64,000 nt of DNA from Rana temporaria (lineage: Eukaryota > Chordata > Amphibia > Anura > Ranidae). Location of the stretch: the NCBI RefSeq assembly GCF_905171775.1, contig NC_053490.1, positions 32,046,563 through 32,110,562 of the forward strand. Direction: 5' to 3'. The translations under genes were made by a program, and so were the position numbers. Shown one piece after another: positions 1 to 10,356 of the stretch. Below the pieces are notes generated by a model. That model was not told the DNA's origin, made no database searches, and was given only the letters and a program-made list of their open reading frames with translations. How positions within the stretch are numbered: the stretch's first letter is position 1; every line of letters begins with the position of its first letter.

Positions 1-192
1 GTAGCTGTTAGTTTCATCCACAGTGCAGTTGTTTATTGTGAAGGAAGGGCTCTTTGTTTGTTTTGTATTTTTCTTTTGGAACACCATGGTTTTTGTTTTG
101 CTGGAGTTGATTGGTAGTGCCCATGTGGCACTATATTTCTCCAGAACTTCCAGGCTGTCTTGTAGGCCTTTCTCTGTTGGTGACAGAAGTGA

Positions 193-241
193 CCTCTCTC
201 TCTCTCTCTCTCTCTGCCTCACCTCTCTCTCTCTCTGCCTC

Positions 242-281
<40 letters not shown>

Positions 282-282
282 C

Positions 283-326
<44 letters not shown>

Positions 327-503
327 CACCTCTCTCTCTCTCTGCCTCACCCCTCTCTATCTCTCTGCCTCACCCCTCTCTCTCTCTCTGCCTCACCCCT
401 CTCTCTCTCTCTCTCTCTCTCTGCCTCACCTCTCTCTGCCTCACCTCTCTCTCTCTCTCTCTCTCTCTCTGCCTCACCTCTCTCTGCCTCACCTCTCTCT
501 CTC
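193..503. repeat. (CT)n microsatellite with GCCTCACC interruptions
   Basis: A run of CT dinucleotides is broken at irregular intervals by TGCCTCACC. The same composite array resumes at 1096-1230 on the far side of a LINE fragment, so both were probably one array. Open frames read across it, such as serine/leucine-rich ones, are low-complexity artefacts. Confidence 0.95.
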
Positions 504-530
504 AATTCAATTCAATTCAATTCAATTCAA
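504..530. repeat. (AATTC)n short tandem tail of the LINE
   Basis: About five AATTC units sit directly between the CT array and the LINE 3' end. On the LINE sense (minus) strand they follow an AATAAA-type signal, as expected for a LINE with a short-repeat 3' tail. Confidence 0.85.
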
Positions 531-663
531 ATAAGCTTTATTGGCAGGACCAAATACATGTTAGCATTGCCAAAGCAAGGACAAGGGGGAGGGGGTAATA
601 TAAAGGGGAAGGGGGGTAATATAAAGGGGAAAGGACATAAGTCTGTGAAAGTCCTCAGGTTTC

Positions 664-1092
664 TCATGTCCCTCTCAGTCGGTGACACGCTGTCACATAT
701 TGGGCAGCTATCTTCACCATTGGCTCCTCTTCTCCCAGTAGAATTTGGAGTTTCCTCTTCTCTTCTGTAGAGTTGAAGTCCGGGATGAGAGCGGAGAGTC
801 TCTGGAAGTGAGTGTCCCTCACTGATGCGTACTTAGGGCAATGTAGCAGGAAGTGTTCCTCATCTTCCGGGACCCCCTGGTCACATTGCTGGCACAGTCT
901 CCTCTCCCTAGGCTTGTAGGTCTGTCTGTGCCGCCCTAATTCCATTTCCAGGCTGTGGGCGCTCAGTCTGTACAAGCTCATTGTCTGTCTCTCTTTGGGG
1001 TCTTGTAGCACCTCCAGGTACGGGGCCAGTTTGTAGTCTCTCTGCAGTGACTGGTAAATCAATAGTTTTTTGGAGTTTGTTATTGCGTGTCT
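664..1092 (-). pseudogene. C-terminal fragment of LINE reverse transcriptase
   Basis: The frame is open from the CT-array junction to a stop at 664, about 142 residues. It shows the spacing CQQCDQGVPEDEEHFLLHC, a Cys-Cys-His-Cys knuckle typical of the region after the reverse transcriptase domain in vertebrate LINEs, followed by a hydrophilic tail ending CHRLRGT. The endonuclease and polymerase domains are missing because of 5' truncation, so it cannot encode a working protein. No start codon is expected, since the frame simply enters from the insertion junction. Confidence 0.75.
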
Positions 1093-1095
1093 CCA

Positions 1096-1168
1096 TTCTC
1101 TCTCTCTCTCTCTGCCTCACCTCTCTCTCTCTCTCTCTGCCTCACCTCTCTCTCTCTCTCTCTGCCTC

Positions 1169-1216
<48 letters not shown>

Positions 1217-1230
1217 CACCTCTCTCTCTC
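1096..1230. repeat. (CT)n microsatellite, distal part of the split array
   Basis: Same CT runs with TGCCTCACC interruptions as at 193-503. Confidence 0.95.
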
Positions 1231-1304
1231 AGCTCCACCTCTCTGCATTGTGTAGAGGGGTATCCAGGAGTGTAATCAGGGTAGTGGTATGTGTGATCAG
1301 AGTG

Positions 1305-1720
1305 GGGGGCACTGGTAGGCTTCATTTGATGTGCACTGGTAGGTTACAATTGGTGAACAATGGTAGGCTGCAATTGGTGGGAACTGGTAGGCTGCAGCCT
1401 ACCAGTGCTCACCAATTTGGTTGGCACTAATAAGACTGCATTTTTTGGGCACTAATAAGGCTGCATTTTTTGGGCACTAATAAGGCTGCATTTTGTGGGC
1501 ACTGGTAAGGCTACAATTGGTGACCACTGGTAAGGCTGCATTTGGTGGGCACTGGTAAGGCTACAATTGGTGACCACTGGTAAGGCTGCATTTGGTGGGC
1601 ACTGGTAAGGCTACAATTGGTGACCACTGGTAAGGCTGCATTTGGTGGGCACTGGTAAGACTACAATTGGTGGGCACTGGTAAAGCTGCATTTGATGGCC
1701 ACTGGTGAGGCTGCATTGAT
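1305..1720. repeat. 25-bp minisatellite
   Basis: Units of about 25 bp built on GGGCACTGGTAAGGCTGC plus a T-rich end. In the middle the units alternate between two variants (GCTGCATTTGGT and GCTACAATTGGT), giving a 50-bp higher-order dimer. Confidence 0.9.
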
Positions 1721-2092
1721 CTCTTGTACCATGTCTGCAGTCTCTGACTATCTCCTTTGGGGGCTCTTTATAAACAGACTCTCTAACAGAGGCCCTTTCT
1801 GTGTCCATTAGAGAGACCCCCCTCCAGGTCCAATTAGAGTACTCTGCTTCTCTTCCTGTATTTTGTTTATTGTTAAGAGTTCGTGGGAGGATCCCAGGGT
1901 AACGATAACTCCTTAGGGGGAGCATTTCTGTGTTTGAATCGTTGCCATATAAACATTTGTAAAGGGGGAGGAGTTATTAAGGTGACCACGCCATTGTAGG
2001 GGCGCCAGAAATATTTCTGCACCCAGGCGCACGTGACCCTAGGATTGGCCCTGGATGTATGTACTGATGTATTTAATCTAAATCTTGTATAA
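1721..2092. other. unassigned; possible hAT-like terminus near 2052
   Basis: No gene is seen. On the minus strand a sequence starting CAGGGCCAATCCTAGG at about 2052 resembles the terminus of a hAT-type element, but no partner end or target duplication was identified. Confidence 0.35.
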
Positions 2093-3060
2093 CAGTGGCA
2101 GCGCATCCATAAAGGGCACAGGAGCACCGCCCCATCTCTCCTGCACCTTACCAATAGATAGATTTATGCAATGCATGAATCTATCTATTATCGCTGCTGC
2201 TGCCCCCTATTCAGGCGCCGGGCATCTGAATTATAGCAATGTTTTTTTTATAGCGCCTGATTAGAGCCTTCGGCTCTAATAGGCGTCCTGATTAGAGCCA
2301 TAGGCTCTAGAAGGCTTCCCAATTGGTAAAAAGCGGGCGTAATGCTGTGCGTTTGCTGTTTACTTAGTGTTGTGTTAGGGACGTGAATAAATCTCTTTCC
2401 TAACACTGGCCCGCCTCTCAGTCAATCAGGTGCTCAGGTCTGGTTTCCTGTCACCTGATTGGCTGAAGCTATAGGCGCGGTGATTTTACGCCTATCATGC
2501 TTCCAATCATAGCAGAGGATGGGAAGAGGACAAGAGAAGACATTGAGGACTCGGAGCAAGGGGAACGGCACCGAGATAGGTAAGTGCCAGGCGGGGGGCA
2601 CATTGGCAGCATTTGATGGGGCATAGTAGCGGCAATTGATGGGGCACACTGGCGGCAATTGATGGGAAACACTGGCGGTAAATAATGGGGCACACTGGCA
2701 GCAATTGATGGGGCACACTGGCAGTAATTGATGTGCACACTGGCAGTAATTGATGTGCACACTGGCAGTAATTGATGTGCACACTGGCAGCAATTGATGG
2801 GGCACACTGGCAGCAATTGATGGGGCACACTGGCAGAAATTGATGGGCACAGTGGTAGCAATTGATAGGCACACTGGCTGCAATTGATGGGTACAGTGGC
2901 TGCGTTTCATGGGCACAGTAGCTGCGCTTGATGGGCACACTGGCTGCAATTGATGGGCACAGTGCCTGCTCTTGATGGGCACAGTGGCTGCGCTTGATGT
3001 TTTTTTTTTTTTTCAGTTTGTTTGCGCCTCCCCAAAAATTTTGAGCCCCAGCCGCCACTG
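2093..3060. mobile_element. non-autonomous hAT-like DNA transposon
   Basis: The left end reads CAGTGGCAGCGC and the right end is its near complement GCCGCCACTG. The 8-bp flanks TTGTATAA (2085-2092) and TTGTACAG (3061-3068) agree at 6 of 8 positions, as for an aged hAT target duplication. The interior has no transposase. It has small hairpins (AGAGCC/GGCTCT near 2263-2310), a near-palindrome at 2156-2195 and a 23-bp minisatellite. Confidence 0.7.
2597..2998. repeat. 23-bp minisatellite inside the hAT element
   Basis: Units of about 23 bp based on GGGGCACACTGGCAGC plus AATTGAT. Because 23 is not a multiple of three, all three minus-strand frames yield similar Cys/Pro/His-rich readings. These are not genes. 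Confidence 0.9.
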
Positions 3061-4283
3061 TTGTACAGTTTGGTTGCAGCAACCAATAAACTATTCTTCA
3101 GTACCGATATAAGCAATCCAGGTAATATGCAATCTCAGTGTTTGCAGTATATGCGACCAAAGAACAGCGTCTATTGCCAGGGGTAGTGTCTCTTCTTTGA
3201 ATTGGTAGCGGATGATTCTGTGGTTTGCATTTGCCCCAGGCCTCTGAACCACCTACTTTAGTGTTTGAAGTGAAGAGCCTTCCCTGAACTAGCCCTCCTC
3301 ATCTGGAACCCGTCCCTCTGCTAAGCATTCCCCCTACCACAAGCTTGCTGGAAGCGCAACGGGGTTCCTTATTTAAAGGGTTCCCTCACCCAAGATGGAT
3401 GCTAAAGTCTCTTGAGAGTTCAGTGTCCAATCAGACTACCTTTCACTCTCAAGGCACTGTACAGAATCTCTAAGGGACCAGTTCCCTTATGAGACTCCCC
3501 TACCCATGCAACAATGGCACTAGGCTACCTACAGGTGGGAAGGCTAACTGGACCTGTCTAAAAGCAGTCCTGCATTGTATGGGAGTAGGGCGAGGGCCCA
3601 TCCATATTTTGTAGCAACAAATGGCAGGAAAGAGCACTGGCTACCAGGGAAGCAAGGAATAAGGGAAGTATTTGTACTTATTCTTTTCCACCCAAGCCAG
3701 ACAAGCATTTATGCCACTGCAATGCAGAGGGTGAATCCACCGAATAAGTACATTTAAAAGCAGCCCATAGTTGGGTTTTAAGTTGGGCTCTAGACCAGAA
3801 CCCTTGATACACCTTCTTCTAACATAGATACAGAACATGTTGCTGATACTGATGAAAACATGCAGACGGGGCACTTTTTTTCCCCCTTAATCATCGGCAC
3901 CATTCCAACATATCCACAAACAGCAGGACAGTTTCCCGAAAAGCAATTTCCTCTCCCTCTCCTTCCCGGGGTTTTATCAGTGCTCACTTTCTCCCCGTCT
4001 CACAGCTTGAACTCAATAAAACACCATCACTCAAGAAGAGAAAGGAAACATGGTTTCAATTCTGCAGTTCCTGCAAACCCATATACCTTTTAGATAAATG
4101 GAAAGCAAACGTTTGTCGCGGGAGTAGCGATAGATCAATATGAAGGTTAGAAGCTGGTGCTGGAATCTAAAACATTCACACATGAGATTTGCTGTTGCTA
4201 ATATCTTGCAGAAACCATAGAAGGTTTTGGTTTTTATGCTCGTACAGTGTTGTCTGTTGATTCCCGCGGTGTTTAAGTCCAGT
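3061..4283. other. no recognisable gene or repeat
   Basis: Ordinary AT/GC-mixed sequence. No open frame has recognisable similarity and no terminal repeats were found. Confidence 0.4.
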
Positions 4284-4285
4284 TA

Positions 4286-4991
4286 GCCAGATTCAGGTAG
4301 AGTTACGCCGGCGTAGATACGCCGTCGTAACTCTGAATCTGCGCCGTCGTATATTTAAGTGTATTCTCAAATTGAGATACACTTAAATCTAGCTAAGATA
4401 CGACCGCCGGCGCCGTTGTATCTTAGCTGTCTATTTACGCTGGCCGCTAGGGGCGTGTACGCTGATTTACGCCTAGAATGCGTAAATCAGCGAGCTACGC
4501 CTATTCACGAACACACGCTTGCCCGTCGCAGTAAAGATACGCCGTTTACGTAAGGCGTTTTCAGGCCTAAAGATATTCCACCAAAAAGATGGCGCAGGCA
4601 ATGTTAAGTATGGACGTCGGAACCGCGTCGAATTTTGAAATTTTTACGTTGTTTGCGTAAGTCGTCCGTGAATGGGGCTGGGCGTAATTTACGTTCACGT
4701 CGAAACCAATAAGTCTTTGCAGCGTAATTTGGAGCATGCGCACTGGGTTACGTCCACGGACGGCGCATGCACGTCATTTACGTGGGGTCATGCTTTACTT
4801 ACATAAAACAAGCCCACCTCTTCACAATTTGAATTAGGCACGCTTACGCCGGCACATTTACGCTACGCCGCCGTAACTTAGGACGCAAGTGCTTTGTGAA
4901 TACAGCACTTGCCTCTCTAACTTACGGCGGCGTAGCGTATATGAGATACGCTACGCCTGCCTAACGTTAGGCACGTGTATCTGAATCCAGC
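4286..4991 (+). mobile_element. CGTA-rich palindromic miniature transposon, copy A
   Basis: Reference copy of a family found about 12 times here. Ends are GCCAGATTCAGG and CTGAATCCAGC, flanked by TA. Sub-terminal inverted arms contain TACGCCGGCGTA-type palindromes. An internal hairpin at 4885-4912 has a 9-bp stem GCAAGTGCT/AGCACTTGC, and there is a conserved block with GCGTAAGTCGTCCGTGAAT. No transposase is present. Short TA or 3-bp flanking duplications in this family suggest Harbinger-like or Tc1-like mobilisation; the superfamily is unresolved. Confidence 0.8.
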
Positions 4992-5202
4992 TAAGTATGT
5001 CTACCATGAACTTACTATAAAGTCTAAAAGGCATATGACCTCACAGCTAGTTATTTCTGCCAATTACAGTCCTGCCAACATTGGAATTAAAATTGAATTT
5101 CAGTTAGATCACCAGTGGACTAAGGCCCCAATTACACTTAATCAGGGCAGGACTTAGGGTGGTGGGTGCCCCTGGGCTTGAGTCACTTTCGGCCCTACCT
5201 TC

Positions 5203-6203
5203 TGTAGCGCTACCCCCTCAGGAGCCACTGGTTAGATTGGGACGGCATGATTATGTTACCTCTATGATGTGTCTAGGGAAGAAGATGATGACGATGAGAG
5301 TAATGACGGAATGTCCAGACAGCAGGGTGACGTTTTCTGTGCTTTTATTACTGGTCCAACATGAACAACAGTCAACTTGAGGTAGATAGAGAAAGGTTGG
5401 TGAAAGGAGAACTTTGCAGATTCAGGCTATGGATAACAGAAGCAGTCCTGCCTCAAACGATAATTCTTGTTTTGTCGCCACTCCAGCCGGAGTGGGTATA
5501 GTGCCCCTGGACAGGTCCCTCTCACAGGCCTGGCAGCCAGAACGTTTGGGAAGGAACAAGTCTCTGCCACCGGCTTGGCTCTAGTAGGTTTAGAATTAGT
5601 ATCGAGACCTCTGCCTAAATCTCCCTCAGGTAGACTTCTTATCTTAGGGGGTCACGGACTAACAGTTTGCAGCATACAACCTGTCAGTGTCCAGTCACCC
5701 AGATCCCCGACGGTTCGTCTAAGCCCTGTTGGATCACCTGCCTCCGGGTTCACCTCAGACTGACTCCCCACCGAACAGCATAACTCGCTTGGGATCTTAT
5801 CCTCAAAGTGTGGGGACCCAATAAGTCACTGGGGCCCCTCTGCAGCCTTAGTTGCTCCGGGCCATGAGGGCCCAGAGTAGGGAACTCCGCACCTGGAACC
5901 AGGAACGCGGGAAGACCCCACAAAATGGCGTCTGCCACATAAATACCCTCCCCCAGCATGCCCCGTAAGGGAAACACTCCTCTGATTGGCTGCTAAGGAA
6001 AGGCGCCTCCGCCTGGACCCCTCTTGTGCCACCTGCTATCCAAAGATGGAAAGGTATCTTTGGAACACATAATGATACCACAGGACAGCCCAGGGCTGAC
6101 AGCAGCCCAATTTAACAGATCAACATGGATGAAAGCAAATAACTCTCTCATCCCCCACTAAATTTGACATAGCAACTGTACTGAAAAGAACACAGGTGCT
6201 ACA
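5203..6203 (-). mobile_element. solo LTR, about 1.0 kb (gypsy- or retrovirus-like)
   Basis: Boundaries are TGTAGC...GCTACA with an exact 4-bp flanking duplication CTTC at 5199-5202 and 6204-6207. Minus orientation is suggested by a TATA-like GGGTATTTATG (about 5935-5945) followed downstream by AATAAA (about 5343-5348). The internal region between two LTRs is gone, as in LTR-LTR recombination. The bases just inside 6203 match a fragment at 13800-13929. Confidence 0.65.
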
Positions 6204-7269
6204 CTTCTATACATTACTTTGAATAGAACAAAATTATACATACACAAGCTATGTGTTCTCCCACTTCAAAGGGGTATGCATACAATGAATGTGTGTATGG
6301 GCATAAATAACCCCAAATCACCACAAAGAGCCTGGCAAGGAAAGAGCTTCCGCTGTACCTGTCAGATGGAGAGGGATCATATTATTCTGCGGTATGAGCC
6401 ATCACGTCTGTCCATCGGTAGTCGCCGCAGCTATAAATAGTGTTATTCGGATGCCCGCACATGCGCAGAAAAATGACCTGCGTAATGACGTCATCGCGAC
6501 CGCGTCGCATAATGATGACGCATAGTCATCAATAGTAAACATAGCGTTGTCCCGAAGGACATGATGTATACTGCGCATGGGCACAAAAAAGCACTGACAC
6601 AAGTCAGAGTGCAAAGTATTCAAAGGGCAAATCCAGCAATTGGAGCCAAAGTGACATGCCACATCCAGCAAAAGGACAGACACCGGGCATAATATTGCAA
6701 AAATAGCTTCACAAGGGTAATAATAAAAGAAAGACAGTTTGTCTACTTGGTTGGAGGACACAAATGATCAATGTCCCTAGAACAGGTAAAAATGCTATAC
6801 CAATCAACACACATGAAAAATTAAATGACTGGCATATTATTGAAAAAAATTCAACGTAAACAGGCAGGGCCCCCTATTGGGCGGGGCCCATGGGCTTGAG
6901 CCCAGTCAAGCCCAATGGTAAGTCCAGCCCAGCACTTAAGCAACATGTAGCAGTACTGGAAACCCTGCCAGGGAGGGGTTTTACCTCTGTCTGGAGCTCG
7001 GGGGGATGGCCTGGAAGGATCCCACCACAGAAGGCAGTTGGAGGGACCCTAACCAGAGTGGCAGCAGGAGCAAAAAGAGACAGCGAGTAGATCAGCACGG
7101 GGCAGACAAGGGGAGAGACTGCCAGCTGTAGCAGGTCTCTCTTAAAGACAGTGGCTGCCCAACTGTATAAATTGTATGTAGCTTCAGCTGATTGGCTGAG
7201 GTGGAGATTGTGACATCATTCGCCCACCTCTCCACTTCGGGCAATCAGTGGAAGCCTTGCATTAATTTA
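6204..7269. other. unassigned, repeat-like
   Basis: No coding signal. A GGGCCC-rich stretch near 6870-6905 and a GC-rich part at 6440-6550 look repeat-derived, but no terminal repeats or flanking duplications were found. Confidence 0.3.
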
Positions 7270-8433
7270 TAAAATACATTGTGAAAAAGTGATAATTCCG
7301 CGCCAAAACCAATTGGTTATAAATTAAAAATAAAAGTGTAAACCTATATATACCAAAATATATAAGGACAGCTGCTCCTCTAAGCAGTATAAAATACTGT
7401 GACTATTGAGTAGAAGTGATAAGGAGGGCGCTCTATTATTAAACTACCATACAATTACAAAATTCTGTGCTAAAACAATGAATAAATGGCATAAAGATCA
7501 ACATACAAATAATTATGAGATGGCACCGAAATGCCACCTAGTGAATATATTAGACCAAGTGTGGCTAATAGATACAAAAGTCCCAATAAACAGGTGAAGT
7601 GCACATTCAGCAGGATTTCTTCAAATACTCTGCATATACTTTTGTTCCAAAGTGATAGTGTGTTCCTTCACCAAAAATAATATAACATCTTCACCCGAAG
7701 TGCTCAGAATAAATATTGCCAAAAAAATATGAAACTTTATTGAAAAAGATAGTCATACAAAGCTTATGCAGGATTGTGCCTGTGCACGTATTGGAAAAGA
7801 CTGGATCTGGGAATTTCCTCATAGCCGGAATGCAGACAGGAACAAAAAACAAAAAGGTGCCCATAGCGTGATATTGTTTTATTTTAAAAATAGCACATAA
7901 TAAAATAGCCAGATGGCCTCTTACATTAAAAAGTGCCTCCCGACACGGGCTGCAGACGTGTCAGATTAAATCTTTGGGTCCCGCTCGGCTATCCCAGCCG
8001 CGGCATGTAGTCCCTCCGCTTCTGATACTTCCACAGGCGCCGGGGATGGCGTGGGTATACACGTGACCAGGTATTGCCGGCGACGTGCGTTTCGTAATTT
8101 TACGTCATCAGGGGGCATCATAAAATACATAGCCTCCTGTGAATGGCTGAGCACCTGACTCAATTTTTATTCAGAAGTGAACCGGAAGTCCTCGTATGTT
8201 GCAGGGACACAGTGCTATATAATGTATGCAGCAAATTCTACATACAGTTTAGACAATGCACACATCTGCTGTAAAATGCGTGGTTGGCCAAGGAAACTTA
8301 GGGGAGCAGATGAAAGACAACATACTAACTTCCCTTCTCACTTGGAAGATTTTCAGTGACAACATCAGCCCTGGTACACCTAACTACAATCCAGAGAGCA
8401 CTGGTCACAAATAGCTTCTTCAATGACATACCA
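7270..8433. repeat. probable SINE-like or hAT-derived interspersed sequence
   Basis: A stretch with GTGCGTTTCGTAATTTTACG and TCATCAGGGGGC near 8085-8120 resembles sequence at 19270-19345 (a cgtTTCGaag-type motif beside GACGTCA). The class is uncertain. Confidence 0.3.
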
Positions 8434-9449
8434 TATTTGCCGGTGTATAAGGCGACCGGACGTATAAGGCCTTGTACAGACGGGCAAACATGTACGATGA
8501 AAACGGTCCGCCGGACCGTTTTCAGCGTACATGTCTGCCCGGGGATTTCTGTATGATGGCTGTACTCACCATCATACAGAAATCCGCGCGTACTCGATAC
8601 GCGGCGACGAGGCCGCGCCGTCGCCACGACGATGACGCGGCGACGTGCGCGGCCCTGCCAGTCCAATGCTTCCACGCATGCGTCAAAGTCATTCGACGCA
8701 TGCGAGGGATGGCGACCGCTCGGACTTGTACGGTAGGTCTGTACAGACGACCGAACATGTCCGACGGGCGGGATTCCAGCGGGCATGTTTTAAAACATGT
8801 TCAGAAATATTTGCCCGCTGGAAAAAGGCCCGGCGGGCAAATGTACGCTGGAATCCTGTCCGCTCGGGCCTACACACGACCGAACATGTCTGCTAAAACT
8901 GGTCCGCGGACCAGTTTCAGCAGACATGTTCGGTCGTGTGTACGGGGCCTTCGACGACCCCCTATTTTTACAGTTTTTTAAGATTTTTGGCCTGTACTCA
9001 CTGTATAAGGAGACCCCCCTTTCGAGGCTTCTGACGCTTCATATTTCTGCCTTCTGGAGCCATATTCTTCTTCCTTCTTGCTGGAGCTGGAGCCAACACG
9101 GCGAGCAATGTATTCTCTTAATGAATACAAAGCCTGCTTGGATTGGCCGAAGCTGTAACATGATCAGCCCACGCCTCTCTGACTCTCATACTGTATGTAG
9201 CCTGCTCGGATTGGCAGAGGTTGTTACTCCAATCCGAGCAGGCTCTGTATTCATTTGAATACATCGCTTACCAGGATTGGCTAAGCCAGGGATCCTCAAA
9301 CTATATACTGTATGTAGCCGAAGCTACATATAGTATTACCACACATCCAGCAGGCATCCGAGCAGCTGACCCGGCGTATAAGACGACCCCTGCTTTTTGG
9401 CCAGTTTTTTTAAGTGTAAAAGGTCGTCTTATACGCTAGCAAATACAGT
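8434..9449. mobile_element. non-autonomous DNA transposon with GTATAAGACGACC ends
   Basis: The left end TATTTGCCGGTGTATAAG is matched by the right end CTTATACGCTAGCAAATA, and the interior repeats GTATAAG-GACCCC motifs near 8461, 9002 and 9374. Flanks ACATACCA and ACATCCAA agree at 6 of 8 positions, compatible with an old hAT duplication. A Harbinger-like element (8468-8949) has inserted near its left end. Confidence 0.6.
8468..8949. mobile_element. GGCC-ended palindromic miniature element (CATGTCCG subtype)
   Basis: Ends GGCCTTGTACAGACG and CGTGTGTACGGGGCC. Long palindromic modules lie near each end (GGTCCGCGGACC centred near 8910), with a central palindrome on CGCATGCGTC. It has no coding capacity. 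Confidence 0.75.
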
Positions 9450-9620
9450 ACATCCAAAAAAAAAAGAAACAAGGCCAAGTGACTCATCTATGCATGATAA
9501 CATGAGAACTGGTGCTCAAAAAAAAAATAGGTATGCAGTCATCATACACCAATTTGCTTTGCTTTTAAAAGATGGACTTGCATTTTAATTATTCTTGGTG
9601 TGTAAAACATCTCTTTTAAA

Positions 9621-9706
9621 ACAACTGTACAGAAAAATGCCAGCAGGTGCTTTGGACCGATGAATTCAAATTTGAAATATTTGGCTGTAACAGAAATATG
9701 AACAAA
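9621..9706 (+). pseudogene. short Tc1-like transposase fragment
   Basis: The plus strand reads QQVLWTDEFKFEIFG followed by CNRNMNKYW, matching the region around the first catalytic aspartate of Tc1-family transposases (usually WTDESKFEIFG). Only about 28 codons remain and sequence on both sides is unrelated. Confidence 0.5.
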
Positions 9707-9949
9707 TATTGGGCTTTAAATTTTAAAGAAAAAGGTAAAAAAAAAAAAAAAAAAAGATGATCCCTGCAATAGAAGAGCTTGTAGACACACCTCTGCAATG
9801 GCCCATGTGTTCGACCCTCTCTCGATTTTAGCACTGCAGCCTCTGTAGGACTCTACAGCATCAGGAGTGTTGAATGCCAGTGTCCCCAGCAAGCGCTGTG
9901 GTTCCATCCTCCATACCATGCATCACTACTGAGTCTTGTAGTGATGTAA
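9707..9949. other. unassigned sequence with poly-A stretch
   Basis: An A18 run at about 9738-9755 is followed by unclassified unique-looking sequence into which the next element inserted. Confidence 0.35.
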
Positions 9950-10356
9950 GGCCTCGTACACATGACCGAACATGTCCGCTGAAACTGGTCCACGGACCAG
10001 TTTCCGCGGACATGTTCGGTCGTGTGTAGGGCCGACCGGACAATTTTCCGGCCTAGCGGACAGGTTTCCAGCGGACAAAAGTTTCTTAGCATGCTAAGAA
10101 ACATGTCGGACATGTCCACTGGTCAGTACGACTCATCGGACATGTCCGCTGGCCCGAGAACCCGCGCATGGCGTCGAAGTGATTTCGACGCATGCGTGAA
10201 AGCATTGAACTTCCGGGTTCGTGCACGTCGCCGCCATGTCACCGCGTTGTTACCGCGTCGTCACCGCGTATTCTGTCCACGGGGAATTTGGTCTGATGGT
10301 GTGTACACACATCAGACCAAATGATGCCAGCAGACATGTCCGATGAAAACGGTCCG
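9950..10356. mobile_element. GGCC-ended palindromic miniature element (CATGTCCG subtype), right end lost
   Basis: The left end GGCCTCGTACACATGACC and palindromic module match the copy at 8468. The core with GTCGAAGTGATTTCGACGCATGC is present. The right side stops at GAAAACGGTCCG without the terminal GGCC. Confidence 0.65.

Larger units (their letters stand above)
504..1092 (-). mobile_element. 5'-truncated non-LTR retrotransposon (Tx1/L1-like LINE) 3' end
   Basis: On the minus strand this holds the last part of a reverse transcriptase ORF, a short 3' UTR, an AATAAAGC signal near 532-540 and the AATTC-repeat tail. Coding homology stops abruptly inside CT repeats at about 1092, and the same CT/GCCTCACC array lies on both sides, so the fragment inserted into the array. 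Tx1-clade elements that target TC microsatellites (Kibi) are known from the literature as I recall it. Assignment to that clade is inference. Confidence 0.75.

Noticed and set aside
23..770. Serine/leucine-rich open frames of 191 and 219 codons
   Set aside because: They run through a CT microsatellite in two frames and across the antisense of a LINE, so they are compositional.
2434..3082. Three overlapping minus-strand frames of 130-191 codons with repeated CAHQLLPVC-like peptides
   Set aside because: They are translations of a 23-bp minisatellite in all frames inside a hAT element.
8325..8981. Arg-rich frames of 150-169 codons on both strands
   Set aside because: They lie in a palindromic, CpG-rich miniature element and mirror each other.
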